Origin: Nematocida parisii ERTm1
Taxonomy: Eukaryota; Microsporidia
Length of the DNA: 64,000 nucleotides
Assembly: GCF_000250985.1 (NCBI RefSeq)
Contig: NW_013524646.1
Location: 774,158 to 838,157 of the forward strand
Direction of reading: 5' to 3'
Under the pieces are notes generated by a model that saw only the letters and a list, made by a program, of their open reading frames with translations, was not told the DNA's origin and did not search any database. Shown one piece after another: positions 28,961 through 38,197 of the stretch; position 1 is the stretch's first letter; each line of letters opens with the position of its first letter. The translations under genes and the position numbers were made by a program.

Positions 28961-29269
28961 GTAATAAAAAGACGCCTTTATGATTTAAATTTTCTTACTG
29001 CCGGGCTTTCTATTTCGGGTTAAAGAAATTGGTTTTCTCTTTTTATACTAAAACTTCAAGCTACACTAGCAAACAATAATTATTTATCTGGGATTATTTC
29101 GAATGACGATATAAAAAGTAGAAAACAACAAAAATCGGTATAGCATCTATGTATAACCAGAAATAAGAAATACAAACTTTTATTTCAGATAGAAAGAACT
29201 TATGCTAAAATGTCTGAAAATTTGGGCCATTTAGCCATTGCTTTAATTTATCATTTAAGTGCTTTTAAT
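28961..29269. other. Convergent intergenic region
   Basis: About 50 bp after the POB3 stop there is a near copy of the recurring motif (TTTCGGGTTAAAG). No gene is seen. Confidence 0.5.
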
Positions 29270-29613
29270 TTAATTCTTGATCAGGGTTCTTTTGTGTTCG
29301 CACTCTGCAATATTTTGTTCTGTTATAAGAGAGCTGTTTCTTAGGCTTTCAATTTTAGCTATTGCATGATTCACACCGCTAGTGATTTCTGCTAAGTATG
29401 CAAACATATCTTCTTTTAGAAGCATAGATGCAATTGCGGTCAGTTCTTCATTGTTTTCGTACTCTGCTCTATGCAAAGCTTCATATGTATGCTTTATTTT
29501 ATTTGTGTACTCCATTAACGTTTCATTGTGCGCAGACATCAGATCCTTTTCTTCTTTATCTTCTTTATTTAGAATAGAAAGAGAATTTTCTAGTTTCTCT
29601 GAATACTCTTTTT
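29270..29613 (-). pseudogene. Out-of-frame continuation of the coiled-coil gene
   Basis: After the stop of the 801-residue ORF, the -1 frame continues without a stop as coiled-coil sequence (KKEYSEKLENSLSILNKEDK, then KEEKDLMSAHNETLMEYTNKIKHT, ending at 29270). It has no promoter gap or proper start except an internal ATG at 29539. The junction lies in A5/A5/A7 homopolymers (29598-29618). One extra A in either of the two A5 tracts would join the two parts into a protein of about 915 residues. This is either a sequencing or assembly error, a real frameshift, or ribosomal or polymerase slippage. Confidence 0.6.
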
Positions 29614-32019
29614 TTATTTTTCTTTTTCTGCTAAGGCAGCACTCTGTGCAGTGATGTTTTTATTAATGTTTTCTAATTGTGTTTTTTCTAGCTCAGCCGC
29701 CTTATTACATGCAGCTATTTTATTTTGCAAATTAGAAACAGTACTTTTGTGGCTTGCTTCCTGGGCTTCCATCTTAGAAACAATGTCTAAATCAAGTGTG
29801 CTCTTGGGAAGCCCTGCCCAGTCCCACAGCGATTTTATAAATTCTTTATTTTTATCATGAATGGTACTTTTGCCTTTTGCGACTTTTCCTTTAGAATTAT
29901 CATTCAATAAAATATCGACTAGATTGGATGTTCCCTCTACAATTGCCTCAATTTTTTCTATTTCCTTTTTCTCACTCTCTTCAGCAGCAAAACTCTTCTT
30001 TTGTGCAGCTAGTTTCTGTGCTAGAATCCCTTTTTCTTTTATCAAGTCAGTCTGCTCTTTTTGGGTTTTTGCCTCTTTGTCTAGATCACTCAGAGCCTTT
30101 TCCCTTTTCTTGTGTTCTGCCTTTAACTCTTCAAGCTTTTTAATTACATCTGCTTTTCTTTTATTAAGATCTTTTTTCTTATTAGTTATTTTTTGATTCT
30201 TTTCTAGTGCATCAGCCATAGTCTTATTACTATTGGATACTTGGGTTTTTATGTAAGACACAAATCCATCCAACTGTTCTATTGTCTCTGTGCGCTCATT
30301 TGTTATTGCCGTCTGATTTTCTCTCTGACTAACTAGTAAATTCTCCCATTTGAGTATGCCGCTATACATTTCTTCTGCAGTAGCGGTTGTTTTTAGATTA
30401 AGCGCATCTTGAATGCACATAATGTAATCTGTGCGGTTACACTGTGAATCTGTTATATTCCAGCTCTTGCTGAATTCACGAACCGCTTTATCCAAAACCT
30501 TTGAAGCTGCATATGGAGTAGTTTTTTCTTTTTGAATTAGCTCCCAGAATCTACTTCTCAAATTGGAAACCTCTTGGTCAATTATACTAGATGTAGTTGT
30601 TGCTGGCTTACGTGTGGTAGATGTGAAACTACGCGCTGCTGGGAAATATACAGAACCGGCAGCTGGCGTTTTTGGGTTATATTGCAGATTTTCTGGTCTT
30701 TTTAAAGACTGCCTGCCTAGTTCTTCTGTACTAAGATCATAATTTGCCATTACATCAGCAAACAAATGCGGAGTGGCTCTGGCAGTTTCTGATGGTATGG
30801 ATGGATTTTGCTGATTTTCATCTTTTTCTAGTTTTTTCTGTAATAAGTTTGTTTCAATTTGTTCCTTTACACGCTTGGCTTCATTTAAGTCATAGTTAAG
30901 AAGTATTTCATGCAATTGGTAGTAAACTACAATCGGGTTTAATATATTTTGCTTTTTCGCTATATCTTTACGGGTATATGTTCTTTTGGGCAACATCTGC
31001 ATCTGTGCGCTAAGCACTCCCCTAAAGTTATTCAAAGATTCAATATATTGTAGGGAAAGATTTTTTTTAAAGTTTGCTATGTAAGCTTGATTATTAGTAA
31101 GATAATTTTTCACTGAAGAACTCCATTCACTATTTGGCCATGTAGAAATTTCTGTTTCTAGCAACTGCTTGTTTTCCGCTAGTTTGTTTTTTAGCTCTGT
31201 ATAAAAGTGGTCTATGTTCTGTGTATGTTCGTTGTTTTTCTGGTCGAGTTTTGTTTTTTTATTTATCATTCGAATTACAGATTTTACTTTATACAGGTTT
31301 AAAACTGTCTCGTGCATAATAAAGCCATCTAGTAAATTTAGCTCTGAAAAGAGGGCATTGGATGATTGCTGTTTGCATAGCTCCTCTATATGCTGTGAGT
31401 TTTCTATAGAAGAAACCTCAGCCAAGTAGTCTAAGTTTTCTATTGTTAGTTCATTATTAATAAAGTATGGCCACTCAAAAGTCGAGGCGTCAAGTGCATC
31501 TCTAGAGTTTATAGCACCGATCATTCTTTTATGCTTATTATTGACTGTTTGTATAGAACTTTGTATCTTTTCTATATGTTTTTCGGCCCATGTATGTATT
31601 TTCTGATAGAGAATAGACTGCTGCCTGCTACCATTAGGAAATACTTTATTCATGTTTGATATAATTCTCTTTATATCATCGGTATGCTTAATAAAGTATG
31701 TATTTGTAGGGCCTCTTCTGCTTTGTAGGGCTCTTTTCTTTCTTGCATCGCCCTTTGCTGAGGGTTCTACCCCATATTTACTAGAAGCTTTCTTAATTGC
31801 TCCTAAAAGAGATTTGCTTGTACTTTCTATTCTTTCTTCTTTATTGGCACTTTCCGAATTAAGTAAAGAATTATTTAAAATATGTAGATTACTAAAATCT
31901 ATCTGGGTTGTGGTGTTAAGTAAGCTTCCTTGCGGCATTACTGCACATAGAATATATGTGGTCTTAAATAACCCCCCTACAACTATGGATATCCACCATT
32001 TCATTATATTTATTTTCAT
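29614..32019 (-). CDS. Secreted coiled-coil protein (frame interrupted at 3' end)
   Basis: The 801-residue protein starts with a probable signal peptide or signal anchor (MKWWISIVVGGLFKTTYILCAVMPQG). A basic patch RKKRALQSRRGP at about 93-104 could be a processing site. Long helical and coiled-coil regions follow, with a Ser/Thr/Pro-rich spacer at about 445-500 (SFTSTTRKPATTTSS). The last 200 residues are a strong coiled coil (KKDLNKRKADVIKKLEELKAEH; KEKGILAQKLAAQKKSFAAEE). The ORF ends in a homopolymer stretch and the coil continues out of frame downstream. No family is recognised. A secreted or spore-associated structural role is possible but unproven. Confidence 0.8.
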   Translation of the reverse strand: MKINIMKWWISIVVGGLFKTTYILCAVMPQGSLLNTTTQIDFSNLHILNNSLLNSESANKEERIESTSKSLLGAIKKASSKYGVEPSAKGDARKKRALQSRRGPTNTYFIKHTDDIKRIISNMNKVFPNGSRQQSILYQKIHTWAEKHIEKIQSSIQTVNNKHKRMIGAINSRDALDASTFEWPYFINNELTIENLDYLAEVSSIENSQHIEELCKQQSSNALFSELNLLDGFIMHETVLNLYKVKSVIRMINKKTKLDQKNNEHTQNIDHFYTELKNKLAENKQLLETEISTWPNSEWSSSVKNYLTNNQAYIANFKKNLSLQYIESLNNFRGVLSAQMQMLPKRTYTRKDIAKKQNILNPIVVYYQLHEILLNYDLNEAKRVKEQIETNLLQKKLEKDENQQNPSIPSETARATPHLFADVMANYDLSTEELGRQSLKRPENLQYNPKTPAAGSVYFPAARSFTSTTRKPATTTSSIIDQEVSNLRSRFWELIQKEKTTPYAASKVLDKAVREFSKSWNITDSQCNRTDYIMCIQDALNLKTTATAEEMYSGILKWENLLVSQRENQTAITNERTETIEQLDGFVSYIKTQVSNSNKTMADALEKNQKITNKKKDLNKRKADVIKKLEELKAEHKKREKALSDLDKEAKTQKEQTDLIKEKGILAQKLAAQKKSFAAEESEKKEIEKIEAIVEGTSNLVDILLNDNSKGKVAKGKSTIHDKNKEFIKSLWDWAGLPKSTLDLDIVSKMEAQEASHKSTVSNLQNKIAACNKAAELEKTQLENINKNITAQSAALAEKEK

Positions 32020-32289
32020 TGTAGGGATATTCTATAGTGTATTAATAGATTGTTTCTGATGCCATAAAATCTACAAAATCATTTTTATAGAATCTATTTT
32101 AATCATGTTTTATATATTTCTCTGTTTATGCTCTTAAAACATGTTACTTAATAAAGATTTGTTCAATTATTTAATTTTATAGAATGCCTATTATTGGCTA
32201 TCTGTGTATCTACGAGCACCATATACTTTTCAGAAGTAGCATTTTCTCTTACTGAGACAGTCAAACAGAAACGACACTTGGCGGGATTA

Positions 32290-32400
32290 TAAATAGCACA
32301 GACAAATCTATATAAAAGTTTCCAGACTTTAGTCATGGCCAATAGTAGTTTACATTTAAAAAGAAACCAGCAAGTGTAAACGTACAACTATTTTGCATTT
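32290..32400 (+). repeat. Diverged repeat, copy A (TATA + short ORF)
   Basis: The segment contains CTATATAAAAGTTT, then TTTAGTCATGGCCAATAG and AGTTTACATTTAAAAAG, followed by AAACCAG. The same order occurs in copy B (34610-34750). The ATG opens a 14-codon frame (MANSSLHLKRNQQV), similar to MTNRSSHLRKREKNQ in copy B. It may be a decayed promoter and 5' end of a gene family. Confidence 0.4.
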
Positions 32401-32936
32401 AAATACATTGCTTTCTTTTATTCTTTTCGCTGTTACTAATAAAGCTAGATAAAACATCAAATTCCATTTTATAGGAGTTTTATCTGGTATGTTATCGTTC
32501 TTGTTGGTCCATTGTCCTTTATTATTAGTTTTATTCAATTCTTTTTTTCTTATTTCTTTTCTTCCTTTATACTTTTATTTCTACTCTTATTATTGTATTA
32601 AATATAACAATCCTATAATCCTATAATAATTGTATACCTAGTCAATTCACACTAATATAACACACCCACCCCTCTCTTCCATCCCATACTAGAATTATAG
32701 ATACCCACACCACCCGAACTCATAGTTAATAATGACATATTTGCACCCACTCTCACAAGTTTGTATATTATACGCACACACCCTTACTAACTCCTCCCTC
32801 CATTTATTCCTGCCCACCTCGCATACTATACATTCTTGGCCTTCTTTGAAGAGCCCCTTCGCAAAAATAACCTGACGAAAAACTCTGCTGCAGGGGTATG
32901 AAAAGTGAGGAAATTGGCCAGAAATTGGCCCAAATA

Positions 32937-32946
32937 TTCGGGTTAT
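32937..32946 (+). repeat. TTCGGGTTAT motif copy
   Basis: Exact copy, followed immediately by a second near copy (TCGGGTTAC, 32948-32956). Confidence 0.65.
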
Positions 32947-33039
32947 GTCGGGTTACAGGGGTATACTTACCCTAAAGGGAAAAGTTGCGTCCCAAAGAGG
33001 AAGTGGGAAATATGTGGGGTATAAATAGAGAAGGAATTT

Positions 33040-33215
33040 TAAATTTTATCCACAGGACGAGAGACTTCTCAGCCATATACAAATACATTGTTCGGTCTGG
33101 AAACACTCAGCCTTGTGGGTCAGTCCGAAACAAAATCACCTGTGGCCAGATTGGTTGGCTACGTGTTCGGTGTGGGGGCCAGCCGGCTTGTGGCCCCCTT
33201 GTTCCTTAAGTTCTT
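33040..33215. ncRNA. GC-rich island with strong hairpin, possible structured RNA
   Basis: About 175 bp stand out as near 50% GC inside very AT-rich sequence. A TATA-like GTATAAATAG lies just upstream (about 33019). The island contains a perfect 8-bp stem GGGGGCCA/TGGCCCCC (33174-33181 and 33191-33198) with a 9-nt loop. I could not match it to RNase P, SRP, U-RNA or 5S sequence. A decayed gene fragment is the alternative. Strand is unknown, although the upstream TATA favours plus. Confidence 0.3.
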
Positions 33216-34057
33216 CCTTCATCCATCACTTCGTCAATCCTATAATTCAGGAATAAAATTAAAAAAATATCCCGTGAGAAAAAAATGAAAAAAGTATAAT
33301 TATAGTATAATTAGTCAATGTATGGCTGTGTATAGTAGTAATAGAACATGAAGAGAATAAAGTGCAGTGGGCTAGGTATGCACATGCAATACAATCACAG
33401 TTTATTATATACTAGTTTATAATTTAACTTTCTTTTGTTTAATGAAGAAGGAAATTGTTCATTTCTTTAACTTTTGTTAACTGTTCTCGGTGTGTATTAT
33501 AGTCTCTTTAAAAATCAATATGAATATAACATAATTTGTAATTGTGATAAGTAGTATCATTATACCTGACTGTTCTATATTCTATTGCATATGGTATTAT
33601 GCACATTCTTTAATAATAACATAGTTTGTCTATACTTTTTGTATAATTGTCCTTTACTTATATTCTATTATACTATTAAATATTTCAAATTGTAGAAATA
33701 AAATATGTTCACTTTTCTATGAAAATATTTCAATGAAAATGAATATGAGTTTATTACAAGAAGAATAAAATAAATATAGAAATTATTTAAAACATACATA
33801 GAAACAATTTGTAAGAAATATCGAAAACAGTACAATCACACAGTTGTTTTCTTAGGAAAAGGCATTCTTAAATTTTGACTTTTATTGAATTTGTATACGT
33901 ATTTATAGACTGTATAATCAATTTAATTTATGTTGACTTGTTGTGTCAACAATAATTTCTGATTTAATTTGTGCTGCTCTGTTTATGTAAACATCCCGAT
34001 AACTCATGTCGTGCTACATCAATGCTAGTCTTAGCATACAACAATTTGGATTATATA

Positions 34058-34067
34058 TTCGGGTTAT
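34058..34067 (+). repeat. TTCGGGTTAT motif copy
   Basis: Exact copy in the gene-poor region. Confidence 0.6.
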
Positions 34068-34536
34068 ATTCCGTATATTTCAGAATATTTCTATATTCTA
34101 CAAAAATAAATGTGTATATAAAAAATTAAATGCATTTTCTCTTTGGTATACTTGCACTGTAATAGAATATATTCTGAAGAAAGTTAAAAGTCTAATATTT
34201 ATTGTAATATACAGAATATTTAAGAGATCACCTTACCTGAATATTTAATAAAGAGATAAAGTAACTGGAATCGTAGAAATCCCACCTGTACAGCCAAATA
34301 TTAGTTTATTAAGAACACAATAAATAGTTATATTACAAATTTTATATTTGGCATCGCATCAACTAATAGGAGAACCATTGAATTATACAATACTTCACGT
34401 ATTATAGGCTATAAAAGTATAAAAAGAGTTTTCTAACCACATAAAAATACTCCATGTTGGCTCTCTACGGGCACACGGAAACCACACGCGCCTCAGCGAT
34501 GGCATTGCGCCGTTGAGGTAATGGAACAATTGGCGT

Positions 34537-34577
34537 GATAGTTTTTTTTTTGGTTAAAACAGTTTATTGACGATAGT
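34537..34577 (-). mobile_element. Poly(A)-ended micro-insertion, weak target duplication
   Basis: On the minus strand CAATAAACTGTTTTAACC is followed by ten A (34542-34569). The same 18 bases end in A8 at 62565-62590. Only a 6-bp repeat GATAGT flanks it (34537-34542 and 34572-34577). It may be an older copy, or the 3' end of a longer element extending toward the diverged repeat at 34610-34750. Confidence 0.5.
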
Positions 34578-34609
34578 AATATATGAGTATGCATAATTTG
34601 TGATATGAA

Positions 34610-34750
34610 TACATCTGTGGCAATCATAAATGATGAGGGCGAAAACTATATAAGGGTTTCTGGATTTTAATAAAGAAAAGAGTTTAGTTATGACAAATAG
34701 GAGTTCACATTTACGAAAAAGAGAGAAAAACCAGTTCTCCATATAACTTT
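34610..34750 (+). repeat. Diverged repeat, copy B (TATA + short ORF)
   Basis: This is the partner of the segment at 32290-32400, sharing CTATATAA, TTTAGTTATGACAAATAG, GTTCACATTTAC and AACCAG in the same order, with a short insertion after the TATA box. On the minus strand the two copies also give similar short peptides (WFLFKCKLLLAMTK versus WFFSLFRKCELLFVITK), but neither looks like a working gene. Confidence 0.4.
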
Positions 34751-35058
34751 AAATACAAAATTTAGAAACAGCAAGCAGTATTAATTCCAGTGCATACAAC
34801 AATATAAAATCTATTTGACAGAATGCATTATAAAAGACAGCACAGTATACCATGCACTATAACTTATAGCTGTATAATAATAATCAATCCAAAATATTTC
34901 AAGGGAAATGGCAATTTTATTTGAAAAAAACAAATGATTCAAACTAAAAGGAAAGAGATATCATTTTATATAAACCCCCACTAGAAAACAGTGGGTATAG
35001 GTGCGCAAGAGAAAAATTTCAATCAGTAAAAAATCATAAAAAGTTAATTAAATCATAA

Positions 35059-35880
35059 ATGAAAATTTTTAATATTAAGAGAATGCAAGAAACTACAAAC
35101 TGCAATACACATACATTAACCATCCAAGAAATATCACAAATTACTGCTCCAAAGGCAAAAAAACAAGAAAAGGCTCCATGGAACACTGTGTCTAGGTCAA
35201 TTGGCTGGTTTTTCTTTAGGCACATGCCATATATTCTACTTCTTACAATGGGATTCTTTATTGTTGCACTAAACATGTATAATCTTTTACAGAACCCAAA
35301 TAGAAATTATATTCATAATGATGATCATATTAGGTTGTTTAAAAAATGTATAATGGTAGGTCTAGGAATATGCTCTAAATACTATGCAACCATATTATTA
35401 ATGATGCTGAAAACCAGAATCACCCAGCTTAATACGTATAAGAAAATGATCTTTGTTTTTATTGCAAGGATATTTTTATTTTTAGTCTTTAGTGCACCAC
35501 TGTGCTATCTTCTGTTTCTTTTTACAAAGGCACATAAAACTGAGCAAATCGCCGTGTATATGTTCTTTGCGCACATTGGTGTATTTTATATTATTGTTAC
35601 TGGGATAGTTTCAATTTCAAGTTATGTTTATGCAAAATTTGCTGCTCCTACAACTATATCAACCACACACAAGAAATACATAGAAGAGCCTAGTAGTAAC
35701 AGGGGGTTCCTTTTTTATGTAACTATATGCGGCTTGTTTGTGCTAATTTCTGCCATAGTGCTTTTGCTACCATGCTTAGACATTGCATTACACAGAATAA
35801 CGCCAAATCCAGTTGTTTTGATACCAAAGAAGAGTATATATCAAGAATGGTTTGAATATGCTGTATCTTTTGTTAAATAA
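35059..35880 (+). CDS. Multi-pass membrane protein of unknown function
   Basis: The 273-residue protein has a cytosolic-type basic N-terminus of about 48 residues. About five hydrophobic segments follow: IGWFFFRHMPYILLLTMGFF (about 48-75), a weaker GLGICSKYYATILLMML (95-112), MIFVFIARIFLFLVFSAPLC (128-155), VYMFFAHIGVFYIIVTGIVS (165-190) and FLFYVTICGLFVLISAIVLL (213-240). No family is recognised. No signal peptide is present. It stands alone between gene-poor regions. Confidence 0.75.
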   Translation: MKIFNIKRMQETTNCNTHTLTIQEISQITAPKAKKQEKAPWNTVSRSIGWFFFRHMPYILLLTMGFFIVALNMYNLLQNPNRNYIHNDDHIRLFKKCIMVGLGICSKYYATILLMMLKTRITQLNTYKKMIFVFIARIFLFLVFSAPLCYLLFLFTKAHKTEQIAVYMFFAHIGVFYIIVTGIVSISSYVYAKFAAPTTISTTHKKYIEEPSSNRGFLFYVTICGLFVLISAIVLLLPCLDIALHRITPNPVVLIPKKSIYQEWFEYAVSFVK

Positions 35881-37157
35881 GATTACAGAGTTGTTATGGC
35901 TTTGTAATTTCAATGCTTGGTGTAGCTTACTAATAATGGATGAAAATAATTCATGAATAAATTATTCAGAATTGTTGTAATAGATCACATAGAAACATTA
36001 TAGAGAGAGATTCACACATAAATTAAAAAGTTGAAAATAGTTCAATAATGTGCGGCGCCATTTATACACTATAGGAAGTCATGATCTACATGAAGCTCCA
36101 AAGAAGCCAGCAGAAAATAGAATAGTTCTAAAGTCTAAGCTATATAGTACTTTAAAAGGTTTTATATGACTGGAGGAATCGAGTATATGAGAATGAATTC
36201 ACAGGCAAACTAGAAAATATACATGAAACATTTATAATCAAGGTGTATAGCTAACGCATACATATGATAACTGATAAAAATGTATACTAATCGCAATAAA
36301 GGAGGATTTTAACCATGTTTTCTATATATCTGATTTCATATCCATTTTAATAGATCTTTTAAAACAAACAAACAGAATATTTCATCTTTGCATTTCTTTT
36401 ATATGATTAATCAGAGAATATAACCTAAACTAATTCCAGAGTTTCCTTTATTCAATGTAATAAACAGCTTTTGTGGGCATCTTTAATGATTATGGTGTAA
36501 ATATAGCAATTATTAATTAATTACTAGTATAATTGAAAGAAAGTAAAATATAAGAAATGCTTGAAGATCTTTCATCTACCTGTTTAAGCATGGCATTATA
36601 TAAATTAGGCGCAGCACAGACGGCTCTTCTTACAGTGAACATTTTGGCAGGAAGGATTCTTGTCTGGATAGGATATAATCTATACTGTCTTAATTAGAGA
36701 AGAGCTCTGTACATAAATAATAAAGAACAGCTTGAAACTTTATCTATATATTAGCCACTTTATCTAAGATTAGACCATGCAGTATTTCTATTTTACACTA
36801 CATAGCATCATATATTTAGATATTTCAATTCAGAAGAATTTCTACTATTTAAAGTGATATAGTTGGTATATATTAGATGATTAATTCGGGTTATAACCTG
36901 AAGTACAATTGGCAATCAGCTTATAAAGCCATTTGGGAAAGTTTTCTGCGCTGAGAGATCTTTTATTGTTATTATTAAACTATTGTATATATATACTTAA
37001 ACTTAATACTTTTTGTTCTATTGACAGTGAATATAGAATAAATCATTTGAATTTCAGGCTATTTAAATTCTAGAATATAGAGAGACTAAAGGCCTCTTTT
37101 TATAAATTCTTTTGGAGAAAAAACAGAAAATTAGAATAAATAAAAGCAGTACTCCAT
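35881..37157. other. Convergent intergenic region, 1.3 kb
   Basis: No ORF or known RNA is supported. One exact TTCGGGTTAT copy is at 36885. A TATATAAATTAGGCG near 36597 heads a GC-richer stretch of about 80 bp that could be transcribed, but nothing recognisable follows. Confidence 0.45.
36885..36894 (+). repeat. TTCGGGTTAT motif copy
   Basis: Exact copy between two convergent genes, followed by AACCTGA. Upstream GATGATT and downstream CTGA were considered as snoRNA boxes but are too degenerate. Confidence 0.6.
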
Positions 37158-38171
37158 TTATTTATGGAATTTGCTTATATGAACCAGCAGATCAACCACT
37201 CGGTGTGAATAACCGCATTCATTATCGTACCAAGCAACTAGCTTCACAAACCGATCTGAGAGAAAAATAGATGCATCTGCATCAAAAGTGCTGCTTAAAC
37301 TACTTCCAATAAAGTCACTGCTTACAACTGCTTCTTCGGTATATCCAAGAATACCCTTCAAAGTTGTTTCACTTGCATTCTTTAGAGCCTGCTTTATTTG
37401 CTCTGGGGTTGCGCTGGTTTTCAACCGGGCAGTTAGATCTACCACACTCACATTGGCCACAGGCACTCTGAAAGACATCCCTGTTAATTTTCCTTTAAGT
37501 GCTGGGATGATTTTTCCTATTGCGCTTGCTGCACCTGTTGATGCAGGAATAATGTTCTGAAGGGCTCCTCTTCCATCTCTGTACTCTTTCATTGACATTC
37601 CATCAACTATTCTTTGAGTAGCTGTTAAGGCATGCACTGTAGACATAAGACCTTCTTCAATTCCAAAGGCCTCTTCAATTACCTTCACAACGGGGGCTAA
37701 GCAGTTTGTTGTGCAGCTAGCATTGCTCACTACAGTTTCTCCGTTGTATTCCTTCTCATTTATCCCCATAGCAAACATGGGTGCATCTGGGCTAGGCGCA
37801 GTGATTATAACACTCTTTACCCCTGGGCGCAGATGCTTTTGGCAGGCTTCCACGGTTTTAAACACACCCGATGAGTCTACCACATACTCTATTCCATATG
37901 TGTCCCATTCGATTTCAGATGGGTCTTTCTTGTTTGTTACTTGAATTGTCATATCAGAGGCACCTTCTTTCCGTACGATTAACGAGCTATCAGTATGCTC
38001 AATTGTAATATCTTTTAAGGTTCCATGTGTCGAGTCCCGAAGGATAAGATATGCTAAATATTTTGCATCAATAAACGGGTCGTTGATGCACCCTATTTCA
38101 ATCCCCCTTTCTAAAGCTATTCGAATGACCATTTTTCCTATTCTTCCTGCCCCATTTATTCCGACTTTCAT
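37158..38171 (-). CDS. Glyceraldehyde-3-phosphate dehydrogenase
   Basis: This glycolytic enzyme oxidises glyceraldehyde-3-phosphate with NAD and phosphate. The 337-residue protein shows the NAD-binding [16 protein letters not shown], the catalytic Cys153 in [12 protein letters not shown], the substrate His region [15 protein letters not shown], and the C-terminal [17 protein letters not shown]. Length is typical. Its start is 26 bp from the divergent gene at 38198. Glycolysis is a core energy pathway in most microsporidia. Confidence 0.97.
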   Translation of the reverse strand: MKVGINGAGRIGKMVIRIALERGIEIGCINDPFIDAKYLAYLILRDSTHGTLKDITIEHTDSSLIVRKEGASDMTIQVTNKKDPSEIEWDTYGIEYVVDSSGVFKTVEACQKHLRPGVKSVIITAPSPDAPMFAMGINEKEYNGETVVSNASCTTNCLAPVVKVIEEAFGIEEGLMSTVHALTATQRIVDGMSMKEYRDGRGALQNIIPASTGAASAIGKIIPALKGKLTGMSFRVPVANVSVVDLTARLKTSATPEQIKQALKNASETTLKGILGYTEEAVVSSDFIGSSLSSTFDADASIFLSDRFVKLVAWYDNECGYSHRVVDLLVHISKFHK

Positions 38172-38197
38172 ATTTATTTACTAATGTAAACAAATAT

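Larger units (their letters stand above)
32020..35058. other. Gene-poor 3-kb region
   Basis: I see no supported protein gene. The region holds a pair of diverged repeats (32290-32400 and 34610-34750), a GC-rich island with a strong hairpin (33040-33215), two exact TTCGGGTTAT copies (32937, 34058) and one poly(A)-ended insertion (34542-34569). Short ORFs here (60-80 codons) have random composition. Confidence 0.55.

Noticed and set aside
32961-32975. ATACTTACC, identical to the U1 snRNA 5' end
   Set aside because: Only nine bases match; no U1 stem-loops or Sm site in a plausible order follow. A nine-base match is expected by chance in this length of sequence.
32985-33209. 74-codon ORF over the GC-rich island
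   Set aside because: Reading frame crosses the hairpin and gives a Cys/Gly/Arg-rich sequence typical of non-coding GC-rich DNA.
36876-36955. Possible C/D snoRNA using GATGATT and CTGA around the motif copy
   Set aside because: Box C is degenerate, no closing stem, and no convincing guide match to conserved rRNA.
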